Positions 15,849 to 25,748 of a stretch of 39,028 nucleotides of DNA are shown in pieces (within the stretch, counting starts at the first letter, position 1; the number at the start of each line of letters is the position of its first letter). Source of the stretch: Myxococcales bacterium (GTDB lineage: Bacteria > Myxococcota_A > Polyangia > JAAYKL01); assembly GCA_012522445.1 (NCBI GenBank), contig JAAYKL010000037.1, forward strand, positions 1 to 39,028, in the 5' to 3' direction. Both the position numbers and the translations under genes were made by a program. The notes under the pieces are model-generated. The model had not been told where the DNA came from. It made no database searches and saw only the letters and a program-made list of their open reading frames with translations.

Positions 15849-16481
15849 ATGAAACGCACAAAATTATACTTAATGGGCATCGGCATCGCCGCCTTGTTTT
15901 TGCTGGCACCGCAGGCGCGCGCCGAAATGCAGTCCGGGTTGTTTCGCATTCACCTCGACACGCCGATTTTGGGCGTGGGGGTGGGCAGCGTCGATCCGGA
16001 TGGCCCCGGTGGCAAGAGTTCGTTTAGCGGCTTCCAGGTGGGGCTGGGCACACCGTCCATGGGGCTGGGCCTGGGCGGCACCCTGGGCAAGGGCTTCGTG
16101 CTGGGCGGAAAAGCCACGGTGGCCATGGCGGCGAGCGACTGGTACCTGGCCGATGAAAGCGAACACTTCGTGTGGTCGCTGGTGCCCTACATCGAATACG
16201 TCTTTCTCAAAGGCCTGGCGCGCCCCTTTGTGATGGGGCAGCTCGGCTTTGAGGGCATGCACGACACCATGGGCGACGTCAAATTCGGCTGGTGGTCCTT
16301 TTTGTTCGGGATAGGCGGCGGCGTGCACTTTATGCTCTCGCCCAAGGTGTCCATCGACGCACTGCTCGACCTGCAACAGCGCTTTGGCACGGGTCGCACC
16401 AAGGTCGGCCCCGTCAAAGATGGCTTCAATCACTGGCGCTTTTCCATGAACATCCTGCTCGGGCTCTCCATCTGGCTCTAG
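15849..16481 (+). CDS. Predicted outer-membrane beta-barrel protein
   Basis: The 210-residue product begins with a clear Sec signal peptide (MKRTKLYLMGIGIAALFLL, cleavage after ARA). The mature part alternates Gly-rich amphipathic strands (LGVGVGS, MGLGLGGTLG, FVLGGKATVAM, FLFGIGGGVHFML) and ends SMNILLGLSIWL, compatible with a barrel of about eight strands. This resembles small OmpA/OmpW-like or outer-membrane-beta-barrel-domain proteins; no specific family is recognised. It lies 42 bases downstream of the AckA-PduL gene with its own ribosome site (AAAGGGGATAACAACT) and may be co-transcribed. Function unknown. Confidence 0.75.
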   Translation: MKRTKLYLMGIGIAALFLLAPQARAEMQSGLFRIHLDTPILGVGVGSVDPDGPGGKSSFSGFQVGLGTPSMGLGLGGTLGKGFVLGGKATVAMAASDWYLADESEHFVWSLVPYIEYVFLKGLARPFVMGQLGFEGMHDTMGDVKFGWWSFLFGIGGGVHFMLSPKVSIDALLDLQQRFGTGRTKVGPVKDGFNHWRFSMNILLGLSIWL

Positions 16482-16504
16482 GCTCGCCAACAACGCCGCG
16501 GCCG

Positions 16505-16520
16505 TTGACATCGCTGTCAA
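16505..16520. promoter_or_regulatory. Inverted repeat upstream of the DsbA-like gene
   Basis: TTGACA and TGTCAA form a perfect 6-base inverted repeat around TCGC (16505-16520), 95 bases before the DsbA-like ATG. The left half is also a perfect -35 hexamer, though no convincing -10 stands at the right distance. It could be an operator or a hairpin; no T-run follows, so it is not a classical terminator. Confidence 0.35.
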
Positions 16521-16614
16521 AGCGTTCAACGATGAATCATCCCGCGCCGTCGCGCGTCTATATTGCGCACCCTTTTCTCAATCATCGGCGTTGGATGTGT
16601 CAGGAGGTCTCTCG

Positions 16615-17460
16615 ATGAAAAAATACACTGTTTCTTTTTTGGTTGGCGCGCTGGCCACTATGTGGGTGGTCGCCGCCCAGGCCCAAACGCCCAAGTGCGA
16701 CGCGCTCCCCGAAAACCAAAAGGCCTTGGCCAACGAGCTGCTCGCCAGCCAGTATCCCCACGCGTGTTGCGACCAAACCATCGCCGAGTGCCTCAAGGCC
16801 AAGAGCCCCTGCCCGCTGGTGACGCGCCTGGCCGACAACATCTGCCATCACGTGGCGGCCGGCGAGGCCAAGGACCGCATCATCCGGCGCTTGCAAACCC
16901 GCGCCCGCAGCCTCTCCGCGCGCGAGCCCGTGCGCAACATCGACCTCAAGGGCCTCGAAATTGCGGGCGATGCTGGCGCCCCCATCACCGTGGTAATTTA
17001 CGCCTGCGCCCGCTGTCCCTTTTGCGCGCGCCTCGTGGCCCAACTCCATGCGGCGGCGACGAGCGGTGCGCTCAAGGGCAAGGTGCGCCTGGTGTTCAAA
17101 CCCTTCCCGCTCAAGAGCCACAAAGACGCCAAAGAGGGCGCCTTGGCCATGTTGGCGGCGCTGGAGCAGGGCCAGATGTGGCCTTATATTCTCAAGCTCT
17201 ACAAGGAGTACAACGCGTACGACATCACCAAGCTGGCGGCACAGGCCGGACAACTCGGCATGGACGCCGCGCGCTTTGAGCGCATGATGAACGACCCCGC
17301 CATCGTCCAGCGCCTGGTGGCCTACAAAAAAGAGGGCCTGGCCAACGGCGTCGAAGCCACCCCCACGATCTTCATCAATGGCCGCCGCTGGTCCGGTTTT
17401 CTCGACATTTTCGAACTCACCGACGCGTTGGGCGAGCTCGCCGACGACCTGGCCAAGTAG
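16615..17460 (+). CDS. DsbA-like thiol oxidoreductase with Cys-rich N-terminal domain
   Basis: The 281-residue protein has a Sec signal peptide (1-23, AQA before QTP). A helical Cys-rich domain follows (about 28-105; Cys28, 51, 52, 59, 66, 77), then a DsbA/thioredoxin-fold domain (about 115-281). The redox site is CPFC (Cys134-Cys137) inside ACARCPFC, with an extra Cys131; the cis-Pro loop is EATPTIFING. DsbA-family enzymes make or shuffle disulfides in the periplasm. The N-terminal segment with CC, then C, C and a helix ending VAAGEAKDRIIRRL looks like the helical CcmH fold, which is my inference. ATG 16615 has an AGGAGG seven bases upstream and is preferred over an in-frame ATG at 16591. 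Neighbouring cysteine-rich lipoproteins are plausible clients. Confidence 0.85.
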   Translation: MKKYTVSFLVGALATMWVVAAQAQTPKCDALPENQKALANELLASQYPHACCDQTIAECLKAKSPCPLVTRLADNICHHVAAGEAKDRIIRRLQTRARSLSAREPVRNIDLKGLEIAGDAGAPITVVIYACARCPFCARLVAQLHAAATSGALKGKVRLVFKPFPLKSHKDAKEGALAMLAALEQGQMWPYILKLYKEYNAYDITKLAAQAGQLGMDAARFERMMNDPAIVQRLVAYKKEGLANGVEATPTIFINGRRWSGFLDIFELTDALGELADDLAK

Positions 17461-17495
17461 CCTCCCCCATCATTTTTGTTATTTGCGAGTAGGCG

Positions 17496-18806
17496 CTAGC
17501 GGTTGCCCATGGAGAAACCGTCGGTTCCGGCGCCGTCCTGGTTGGAGGGGGGGAAGTAGACGCAGTAATGCCCGCCCACGGATGGGGGCAGCGGCAGGAT
17601 GTTGTCGCCATTGTTGTTGCAGGACATGACTTGGCCGTTCACCGTCAGGCTGCGGCCGCTCCACCAGCAGCGAAACTCCTGGTAGCTCGCCACGTCGCGG
17701 ATATCGAAACAGAGCGTATCGCCCTTGGGGATCTGGTTGTTGTTGTTGTCGCACTTGATGCCTCCGGCCTGGAAGTGATCGTCGGAGGTTTCGCACGCGC
17801 TCTTGGTGCGCACCGGCGCGCTGCTGCAGACATTGCCCATCACCAGAGGGTCGCAGGGGCTGTCGACGCACTGGCCGGCAAAGCAACCCTGGCTGCTGCC
17901 ACAGCGAATGCCGGGACCGGCGCCGTCGTTGTAACAGCCGCCGCAATGGTCGTTGCTGCTGCGGGTGTCGACGCATTGGCCGTCGCAGAGCGCGGTGTTG
18001 GCGGGGCATTGGCAACTGCCGTCGATGCAGGAAAACCCCTTGGCGGTGTCGCAAACTTCGCCGCCGTCCTCGGGGCATCCGCCGCAGGCATTGTCGTCGT
18101 TTTGGGGATTGACGCAGCCCGCGCTGCACTCCAGAGAGCGGTCGGTGGGGCACGCGCAGTGGCCATCGACGCAGACGCCGCCAGCCATGCAGGACACACC
18201 GCAGGAGCCCGGTGTGGGGTTGCAGTAATCGCGGTGGGTCAGGGTGTCGACGCACTGTCCACCGCAGTTGGTGTGGGTCTCGATGCACTGGCACAACCCG
18301 TCGACGCAGGCCCCCAAGACGCCGCAGTTTGCGCCCGCCTCCAGGCCGGTGCAGGTGCCCGAAGCGCCGCAAAAGGCCGCATCGGTCATGGGGTCGACGC
18401 ACTTGCCGCCACAGCGAACCGCGCCATCTGCGCAGCCGCAGTCCCACTGCAACGGGCCCACTTCGATGCAAACCGTCCCCGCAGAGCAGCGGGTGTTGCA
18501 GGCGCCGCAGTGATCGCTGGTGTTGGGCAGCATGCAGGTGAAATTGCAGTAGCGCTCGCCCTCGTTCTCGCACTCCGGCGAGGTGATGGGTTGGGTGTCG
18601 ATGGGCGGCGGCGTTTCGGTGCTGTCGTCGGATGTTGTATCGCCGGGCTGCCACGGCGGTGTCGTGTCGGTTCCCGCAGGCCGATCGGTGTCGCTGCTGC
18701 TGTCGTCGGAGGGGGGCAGGGGCATCTGTCGAGCGCGCGGTTCGGACTCGGTGCAGGCCCAGAGCATCGCGATGGCGACGAGCATTGTCCAAAATTTAAT
18801 GTGCAT
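17496..18806 (-). CDS. Cys-rich surface lipoprotein with Stig1-like repeats
   Basis: The product is 436 residues. The signal peptide ends in the lipobox LWAC (Cys17), followed by an acidic Ser/Thr/Asp/Pro-rich tether of about 50 residues. About 250 residues then contain tandem modules with the pattern CGG-x-CV(D/N)-x(6-9)-CG-x-C and CVDG-x-C-x-C, like the Stig1-type repeats found in many myxobacterial surface proteins. The last 130 residues contain Asn/Gly-rich strands (CDNNNNQIPKGDTLCFDI) and no repeat. The density of cysteines implies many disulfides. Function is unknown; adhesion or surface structure would fit. Start 18806 (MHIKFWTM) is chosen because it yields a proper signal peptide and has AAAGGTC upstream. 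It is convergent with the DsbA-like gene and divergent from the sigma-54 activator. Confidence 0.82.
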   Translation of the reverse strand: MHIKFWTMLVAIAMLWACTESEPRARQMPLPPSDDSSSDTDRPAGTDTTPPWQPGDTTSDDSTETPPPIDTQPITSPECENEGERYCNFTCMLPNTSDHCGACNTRCSAGTVCIEVGPLQWDCGCADGAVRCGGKCVDPMTDAAFCGASGTCTGLEAGANCGVLGACVDGLCQCIETHTNCGGQCVDTLTHRDYCNPTPGSCGVSCMAGGVCVDGHCACPTDRSLECSAGCVNPQNDDNACGGCPEDGGEVCDTAKGFSCIDGSCQCPANTALCDGQCVDTRSSNDHCGGCYNDGAGPGIRCGSSQGCFAGQCVDSPCDPLVMGNVCSSAPVRTKSACETSDDHFQAGGIKCDNNNNQIPKGDTLCFDIRDVASYQEFRCWWSGRSLTVNGQVMSCNNNGDNILPLPPSVGGHYCVYFPPSNQDGAGTDGFSMGNR

Positions 18807-18967
18807 TTTGATGACCTTTCGTTTGGCAAAGAGCGCCAAAGCGCAAGCATTGAAAATCACAACGCATTTTATCGCAAAGTCCCATTTCCGTCGAGGTACG
18901 CGCGCCGCCATTGTGCATGAATTTTCATTTCAACAGGAAACTCTTCGCTCCAGCGGCCGATATAGCA

Positions 18968-18996
18968 AGAGAGCATTCAGACCAGAGAGCATTCAG
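18968..18996. repeat. Two perfect 13-bp direct repeats before the sigma-54 activator
   Basis: AGAGAGCATTCAG occurs at 18968-18980 and 18984-18996, 16 bases apart, just upstream of the AGGAGG ribosome site. The position in the leader or promoter suggests a binding site for a regulator, or a local duplication. Confidence 0.6.
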
Positions 18997-19012
18997 CCCC
19001 AGGAGGAACATC

Positions 19013-20071
<1,059 letters not shown>

Positions 20072-20151
20072 TGGGGCAAAAATTTGCTTCCGTCTCCCCG
20101 GTTGTGGCATAGTCTCACTAACCTTTTAACTATGTGAAATTATTGGTAAAA

Positions 20152-22629
20152 ATGGCAACAGACGACATCCTCGAAAAAGCGAAAGCCTTTGCGGCATCCG
20201 CAGGTGTGCCGGTAAACACGGGACACCTCCTGCTCATGGTGCTCAAGGGCACCGGCACCGCAGCGCGCACCCTCTCGCTGCGCTCCGTGAGCGAAACCCA
20301 AATTCGCGCGGCCATTCGCGACGAGGCACAAGAGCCCGAAAATGCGGTGGAGAGCGTCATGGAAAAGAGCGCCCAGTACGCAAAAACCGTGGGGGTGGCG
20401 CAGCCGGCCGCCTTGCACGTGCTCGCGGCCCTGGCCACCGTGCGCAGCTCGCTGGGTTACCAAATCCTCGAAGGCGCTGGGCTCAACTGCGACACCATCC
20501 GCCACCAATCCCTGCGCAATATGGTTACCGGGCTGACCCCCGAGCACGGTTCGCTGCCGCTCCTTCAAAACAAGGGGACGCGCAGCACATCCGGGGCGGG
20601 GTCCAGTCACAAAGGCTCCCGGGAAAGCGCGCCGGGCAACAACGCCGCCACTGGATCGAAATCGCCCGCCGAAGACGCCCCACCGGCACAGCGCGTAACG
20701 GGCATCCGCTTGCCCCGCGACGAGATGGGCCTCACCATTGAACAGGTGCAGCGCAAGGCACGCGCCGCCCGCACGCGCCCGGCCCACCACGCCCATGGTT
20801 CGCGCGGCACCGCGACACCGCAACACAGCCACGAGAGCGACTGCATTCGCCCGGACACCACCCCGCAGCTCAGCGCCATCGGCCGCAACCTCGTGGCCGC
20901 CGCCCGCAACGACGAAATCGATCCCATCGTGGGCCGCCACGCCGAAATCGAACAACTGCTCGACATCTTGCACAAGCGCAAGGGCCGCAACCCCTGCCTG
21001 GTCGGTCCCGTGGGGGTGGGAAAAACCGCGGTGGTGCACGGCCTGGCCACCCGCATCGCCCAGGGGAAGTGCCCGGGGATCAACGTGCAGGCCATCGTAG
21101 AGGTCCGCATGTCCGAGCTGATCGCCGGCACCTCGCTGCGCGGCGCGCAAAGCGAGCGCATCGAAGAGCTCCGCAAAGAGATCGAATCCCTGCAAGGCAA
21201 GGCCCTGCTCTTTTTCGACGACATACACGTCCTGCTCTCCTCTGGCGAAGCCGCCGAGGCTGTCCTGGAACTCAAAGAGCTCTTGGGGCGCGACGCCATC
21301 CAGTGCATCGCGGCCACCGAGCCCGGCGACTACAACCACATCATGCAGAGCGACCCGACCTTCGGCCGCTTGTTCACCGCCGTCGACATCGGCGAACCCG
21401 CCCCCGAAGAGGCCCGCGAAATCCTCCAGCACCTGCTGCCGGCCTACGCCCGCCACCACGGCATCGACATCGCGCCCGAGGTGGCCGAAGTCGCGGTGCG
21501 CCTGTCGTCGCGCTACCTGCCCGAGGAGCCCCTGCCCGAGAAGGCCATCGCCGTGGTCGACCTGGCCAGCGCCCGCGCAAAGCGCCGCGATGCCAACATG
21601 CTGCAACCCCACGACATCGCCGAAGTCATCGCCGCCCGCATCGGGGTGCCCGTGGCGCGGCTCGCGACCTCCGACAACGAACGCCTGCTGCAGCTCGAGC
21701 AGCTCCTGGCCGAGAGCGTGGTGGGACACGAGCACGTGCTGCACGCCATCGGCGAAACCCTACGGCGCAATGCGGCGGGCTTTCGCACCGGGCGTCCCAT
21801 TGGATCCTTTTTGTTCTTGGGCCCCACCGGTGTGGGCAAAACCGAAACCGCCAAGGCCCTGGCGCGGCTCCTGTTTGCCGACGAGCGCGCGATGATTCGC
21901 CTCGACATGTCGGAGTTCTCGGAGCCCCACGCCGTGGCGCGCATGGTGGGGGCGCCGCCGGGATACGTAGGCCACGAAGAGGGCGGCCAACTGACCGAGG
22001 CGGTGCGAAAGCGCTCCTACAGTTTGGTGCTGCTCGACGAGATCGAAAAGGCCCACCGCGATGTCGTGCAGGTGCTGCTGCAGGTGCTCGACGACGGGCG
22101 CCTGACCGATGGCCGGGGCCGCACCGTCAATTTTCAAAACACCGTCATCGTCATGACGAGCAACTTGGGCTCGGACCTGCGCGACGTCCTGAGCGTGCAG
22201 CGCCAGGTGGGCTTTGGACGGCTGCCCCACAGCGAGATCGACGCGGCCGAGTCCGACGTCTCTCAAATCATCGAACACCGCGCCAAGGAAGCCCTGCCCC
22301 CCGAACTGTGGAACCGCATCGACGAACCCCTGGTCTTCGCCCCGCTGCGCCGCACCGACGTGGGGCGCATCGCCCGCCTGCTCATCGACGGCTTGTCCCA
22401 GCGCCTCTTTGCGGAGCGCGGCATCTCGGTGCAGGTCGAAGACGCGGTGATCGACCACCTCATCGACGTGGGGGGCTTCGACGTCCACCTCGGCGCGCGA
22501 CCCATGCGGCGCACCATCCAACGCCTCATCGAAGGCCCCGTGGCGCGGGTGGTCCTCGCCGCGGGAGAGACCCCGCAAGACAACATCTACGTCCGCATGG
22601 ATTCCCAGGGCGAAATCGCCATCCAATAG
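20152..22629 (+). CDS. Clp-family double AAA+ unfoldase (ClpA/ClpC type)
   Basis: The product is 825 residues: a Clp N-domain with two repeats (1-125), an unusually long low-complexity linker (about 130-235), AAA+ D1 and AAA+ D2. D1 has Walker A GPVGVGKT near 285 and Walker B LLFFDDIH. D2 has Walker A GPTGVGKT near 556, Walker B LVLLDEIEKAH and the pore loop GYVGHEEGG. There is no long coiled-coil middle domain, so it is not ClpB. VGFG near 685 sits where ClpA/ClpC carry the ClpP-docking loop, so it probably feeds substrates to ClpP. In D1 the usual RRF arginine-finger stretch reads FGRLF, with one Arg. I prefer ATG 20152 (MATDDILEKAKAF); an in-frame GTG at 20134 is possible and neither has a strong ribosome site. 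It follows the sigma-54 activator, and no clpP or clpS is adjacent. Confidence 0.9.
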   Translation: MATDDILEKAKAFAASAGVPVNTGHLLLMVLKGTGTAARTLSLRSVSETQIRAAIRDEAQEPENAVESVMEKSAQYAKTVGVAQPAALHVLAALATVRSSLGYQILEGAGLNCDTIRHQSLRNMVTGLTPEHGSLPLLQNKGTRSTSGAGSSHKGSRESAPGNNAATGSKSPAEDAPPAQRVTGIRLPRDEMGLTIEQVQRKARAARTRPAHHAHGSRGTATPQHSHESDCIRPDTTPQLSAIGRNLVAAARNDEIDPIVGRHAEIEQLLDILHKRKGRNPCLVGPVGVGKTAVVHGLATRIAQGKCPGINVQAIVEVRMSELIAGTSLRGAQSERIEELRKEIESLQGKALLFFDDIHVLLSSGEAAEAVLELKELLGRDAIQCIAATEPGDYNHIMQSDPTFGRLFTAVDIGEPAPEEAREILQHLLPAYARHHGIDIAPEVAEVAVRLSSRYLPEEPLPEKAIAVVDLASARAKRRDANMLQPHDIAEVIAARIGVPVARLATSDNERLLQLEQLLAESVVGHEHVLHAIGETLRRNAAGFRTGRPIGSFLFLGPTGVGKTETAKALARLLFADERAMIRLDMSEFSEPHAVARMVGAPPGYVGHEEGGQLTEAVRKRSYSLVLLDEIEKAHRDVVQVLLQVLDDGRLTDGRGRTVNFQNTVIVMTSNLGSDLRDVLSVQRQVGFGRLPHSEIDAAESDVSQIIEHRAKEALPPELWNRIDEPLVFAPLRRTDVGRIARLLIDGLSQRLFAERGISVQVEDAVIDHLIDVGGFDVHLGARPMRRTIQRLIEGPVARVVLAAGETPQDNIYVRMDSQGEIAIQ

Positions 22630-22686
22630 GCGCCCAAGAAACCGCCAAAAGCCCACCAAAATTCGCGTCCCACCCCGCGTCGTTCC

Positions 22687-22715
22687 TTGACCATCCCGGT
22701 GTTTGCTGCTAACAA
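22687..22715 (+). promoter_or_regulatory. Promoter of the Tgl-like/mgtE/recO run
   Basis: TTGACC (22687-22692) and TAACAA (22710-22715) are spaced by 17 bases, and TGC immediately before the -10 makes it an extended -10. A hairpin with 6-base arms (22731-22736 and 22744-22749) lies in the short leader before ATG 22764. Confidence 0.5.
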
Positions 22716-22763
22716 CGGGCGCAAATTTTAAGGGCGTCTCGCGCGCCCTGCCCCGGAGTTTCC

Positions 22764-23537
22764 ATGCGCATATTTTTGACCATCGCACTGCTGTTTGCCG
22801 CTGCTTCTTGTGGCGCCACAGCCGCAGATGAAAAGGCCATCCGGCAGTCCCAGCGCTTTTACGAGGCCGCCTATGTCTCCTGGGCCGAACAGGGCGATGT
22901 GCTCGCCGCCATCCGCCACCTCACCCGCGCAGTAGAAGAAAACGAAGCCAACGACGACGCCCAATACCTCTTGGGGGTGCTGCGCATGGGTCGCAACGAA
23001 TTTGCCCTGGCCGAAAAGCACCTCCAGTTGGCCCTCAAGCACCGCCGCGCCGATCGCCCCTCCGCGCGGGCCGAAGCCCAAAACAGCCTGGGGCTTCTGT
23101 ACATCCACATGCAGCGCCTCGACGAAGCGGTCTCCCTGCTCAAAACCGCCGCCAACGAAGTCCTTAACCGCGAGCCCTGGCTCGCCTTTGGCAACCTGGG
23201 CTGGGCGTACACCGAGCTGGGCGACTTCGCCAACGCCGAGGACGCCCTCAAGCGCGCCTTGTTTGACCAACCGCGTTTCTGCGTGGGGTACTACCGCTTG
23301 GGCGCCCTGTACTACCGCCAGGGCCAGTGGGAAAAAGCCCGCGCCAATTTGGAGCAAGTGACCAACAGCACCGAGAGCGGCTGCGCGCGCATGCAAGAGG
23401 CTTGGCAGTTGCTGGGCATGGTGGCCCTGCGCCTCGAATCCACCGAAGACGCCATCGAGGCTTTTGAAAAATGCGTCTCCATCAACCCCACCACCGATGC
23501 CGGTGTCGAATGCCGGGCCAAAAGGGCGGGTCTGTGA
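22764..23537 (+). CDS. TPR lipoprotein, Tgl/PilF-like
   Basis: The 257-residue product has a type II signal peptide with lipobox (AAASC, Cys16) and then about six TPR-like helical pairs (DDAQYLLGVLRMGRNEFALA, AQNSLGLLYIHMQRLDEA, GNLGWAYTELGDFANAE, YRLGALYYRQGQWEKA). Size and layout match the outer-membrane pilotins PilF/PilW/Tgl, which are needed to assemble the type IV pilus secretin. The assignment rests on architecture; generic TPR lipoproteins look alike. It starts a run with mgtE (12-base gap) and recO (9-base gap), so it is probably co-transcribed with them. A GGAG lies seven bases before ATG 22764. The prepilin peptidase earlier in the window is consistent with a pilus-bearing organism. 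Confidence 0.8.
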   Translation: MRIFLTIALLFAAASCGATAADEKAIRQSQRFYEAAYVSWAEQGDVLAAIRHLTRAVEENEANDDAQYLLGVLRMGRNEFALAEKHLQLALKHRRADRPSARAEAQNSLGLLYIHMQRLDEAVSLLKTAANEVLNREPWLAFGNLGWAYTELGDFANAEDALKRALFDQPRFCVGYYRLGALYYRQGQWEKARANLEQVTNSTESGCARMQEAWQLLGMVALRLESTEDAIEAFEKCVSINPTTDAGVECRAKRAGL

Positions 23538-23549
23538 TGGAGGTTCCTC

Positions 23550-24923
23550 GTGCCAGTATCTCAAGTGCAAAACCAACGCCTGGCCGACACGCTGCGCCGC
23601 TTGCTGCGGCGTAAAGCCGGCAACAACATCCGCAAAATTATGACGCGCACGCATCCGGCGGATCTCGCCAATGCGCTGGTGCTCTTTCCCATCGAGGACC
23701 GCATCCAACTGCTGACCCACGCGGGCTCCGACGACCGCCAGGCGCAGATCGTCGCGGCCCTGCCCGCCACCGAGGGCGCCAAGCTGCTGGCCGAAATGGA
23801 GCTCCAACGCGCCGTGGCCATCGCCTGCGAGATGTACGGCGACGACCTGGCCGACGTCCTGGGCGAACTCGACGAAGAGGCCGCTGCCCGCATCATGGCG
23901 GCCATGCCCCCCAAGGAGTCCGACGACATCCAAGACCTGATGCGCTACGGCGAGTACACGGCCGGCGGCATCATGAGCCCCGACGTGCTGGCCATCTCCG
24001 CCACCCTCTCCTGCGCCGAGGCCATCCGCGTGGTGCAAAACTCCCCCGACGTGGAGATGCCCTTTTACCTGTACGTCGTTTCCGAGCACAACAAGCTGGC
24101 GGGTGTCCTCTCGCTGCGCCAGTTGGTGACCTCGCGCCCCGACACCCAAGTCAAAGACCTCATGAACACCCACGTGGTCTCCGTGCACACCGAGACCGAC
24201 CAAGAGGAAGTCGCGCGCATCGTGTCTCGCTACGACTTTTTGGCGGTGCCCGTTGTCGATGCCACCAACACGCTGGTGGGTGTGGTCACGGTGGACGACG
24301 TCATCGACGTTATCCGCGAGGAAGCCACCGAAGACATCCTGAAGATGGCCGGAGCGGGCGACGACGTGGAGGACACCATCTCCCTGCGGAGCAGCTTCAT
24401 CACCCGGGCGCCGTGGCTCTTTGCGGCACTGGGCGGCGGCCTGGTGGCGTCCTTTGTGATCAGCCACTTCGAAGACCTGCTGAGCAAGTACCTGCTGCTG
24501 GCGGCGTTCATCCCGGTCATCAACGGCATGGCGGGCAACGTGGGCACGCAGTCCCTGGCCATCGTCGTCCGCGGCCTGGCCACCCGCCGCAACACCCTGA
24601 GCCTCTTCTGGAAGACGGTCTCCCGCGAGCTGGTGGTGGGCCTGTTGCTGGGCATTTTGTACGGCATTATCTTGGGCGGCGTGGGCTGGTTGCGCTTCGT
24701 CAAGCAGGGCCATTTCGTCATGGAGGTCGCGCCCATCGCCCTGGCGCTCGGGGTGGCCATGGCCATGGCCATGATGGTTGCCGCCACCATCGCCGCAGCG
24801 CTGCCCCTCTTCTTCGCCAAGGTGGGTGTCGACCCCGCGGTGGCCACCGGCCCCTTTGTCACCACCTCCATCGACATCGTGGGCGTCTTAATTTACTTCA
24901 ACGCCGTGGCGCTGTTCTTGTAA
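23550..24923 (+). CDS. mgtE: MgtE magnesium channel/transporter
   Basis: The 457-residue product has the full MgtE layout. It consists of an N-terminal helical superfamily domain (about 30-135, LPATEGAKLLAEMELQRAV, LDEEAAARIMAAMPP), two CBS domains (about 140-260) and a C-terminal membrane part with five helices (about 290-457). The membrane part carries PVINGMAGNVGTQSLAIVVRGLA and ends PFVTTSIDIVGVLIYF with the ion-selecting Asp. The cytoplasmic domains sense Mg2+ and close the pore when the cell is replete. Translation starts at GTG 23550, supported by TGGAGG nine bases upstream. No Mg2+ riboswitch was seen; the gap to the TPR gene is only 12 bases. Confidence 0.96.
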   Translation: MPVSQVQNQRLADTLRRLLRRKAGNNIRKIMTRTHPADLANALVLFPIEDRIQLLTHAGSDDRQAQIVAALPATEGAKLLAEMELQRAVAIACEMYGDDLADVLGELDEEAAARIMAAMPPKESDDIQDLMRYGEYTAGGIMSPDVLAISATLSCAEAIRVVQNSPDVEMPFYLYVVSEHNKLAGVLSLRQLVTSRPDTQVKDLMNTHVVSVHTETDQEEVARIVSRYDFLAVPVVDATNTLVGVVTVDDVIDVIREEATEDILKMAGAGDDVEDTISLRSSFITRAPWLFAALGGGLVASFVISHFEDLLSKYLLLAAFIPVINGMAGNVGTQSLAIVVRGLATRRNTLSLFWKTVSRELVVGLLLGILYGIILGGVGWLRFVKQGHFVMEVAPIALALGVAMAMAMMVAATIAAALPLFFAKVGVDPAVATGPFVTTSIDIVGVLIYFNAVALFL

Positions 24924-24932
24924 CCGCGCTCC

Positions 24933-25637
24933 ATGCTGACCACCCCCGCCTTCATCCTCCGCGCCGTCGACTACGGCGAGTCCGATCGCATCCTCACGCT
25001 GTACACCCGCTCGTTGGGCCGCGTCTCGGCCATGGCCCGCAGCGCCCGGTCGAGCCGCAAGCGCTTTGGCGGTGCCCTCTCGTCTTTTGCCGAATTCGAA
25101 GCCGTCCTGCGGCCGCCGACGCGGGGCCAGTTGATGACCTTGAGCGAGGCCACGCTCATCGACGCCCACGCCGCCCTCTCCCAGGTGTACGCGCGCTTCG
25201 AAAACGCCGGACACATCCTGCTCTGGTTGCGGCAAGCCACCCACGACGGCCATCCGGACCCCGACCTGTACGAGCTCCTCGCGGCGAGCATCCGCGCCCT
25301 GGAAACCGCCGACGGGCAACTGCCGCGCATCATCGCGCTCTATTTTTTGCTGCAGTTGATGGCGCACAGCGGCTTTACGCCCGCCCTGTCCGGATGCACC
25401 GCCTGTGGACGCGCGTTGCCTGCCGGACGCAGCGCCTTTTTCGATCCGCTTCGGGGCGGGGTGGTGTGCACCGCTTGTGGCGGCGGTCCGCTGTTGCTGC
25501 CCCACCAGGCCTTGGCGTGGCTGCTCCGCCTGGCCCGGTCCGCGCCCGCTGACCTCGCCGACTGCCCCGTGGATGACCCCACCTTGCACGCCGCCGAAGA
25601 GAGCGTGGCGCTGTTCTTCCGTCACCAGTTTTCCTAG
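24933..25637 (+). CDS. recO: DNA repair protein RecO
   Basis: RecO loads RecA onto SSB-coated single-stranded DNA with RecR (and RecF) in recombinational gap repair. The 234-residue product starts with the OB-fold signature (AFILRAVDYGESDRILTLYTRSLG, read in two parts). It then has a helical domain and a four-cysteine zinc finger (CTACGRALPAG, later CTACGGG). It follows mgtE by nine bases with no obvious ribosome site, suggesting coupling to mgtE translation. Length is typical. Confidence 0.95.
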   Translation: MLTTPAFILRAVDYGESDRILTLYTRSLGRVSAMARSARSSRKRFGGALSSFAEFEAVLRPPTRGQLMTLSEATLIDAHAALSQVYARFENAGHILLWLRQATHDGHPDPDLYELLAASIRALETADGQLPRIIALYFLLQLMAHSGFTPALSGCTACGRALPAGRSAFFDPLRGGVVCTACGGGPLLLPHQALAWLLRLARSAPADLADCPVDDPTLHAAEESVALFFRHQFS

Positions 25638-25655
25638 CCTGCCCCGCGGCAAAAA

Positions 25656-25685
25656 TTGGGTGTCCCGCGCGGTCGGTGATACTGT
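25656..25685 (+). promoter_or_regulatory. Putative promoter before the RHH-like gene
   Basis: TTGGGT (25656-25661) and TACTGT (25680-25685), 18 bases apart, with TGA before the -10 making it an extended -10. The proposed start of translation, ATG 25749, is 64 bases downstream and has GTGAGGTC before it. Confidence 0.4.
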
Positions 25686-25748
25686 GGGCGCATGGGCAGC
25701 CGCGTCTCGCGCATTGCAGACCCGGCCCATGCCGTGAGGTCAACGCCG

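Noticed and set aside
18811..18850. Sigma-54 -24/-12 promoter for the Cys-rich lipoprotein
   Set aside because: TTGGCGCTCTTTGCC on the minus strand has GG and GC elements, but their spacing is two bases too short.
22728..24713. Long minus-strand open frame (661 codons) opposite the Tgl-like and mgtE genes
   Set aside because: It has no recognisable domain or ribosome site and is the antisense of two strongly recognised genes; long antisense frames are expected in high-GC DNA.
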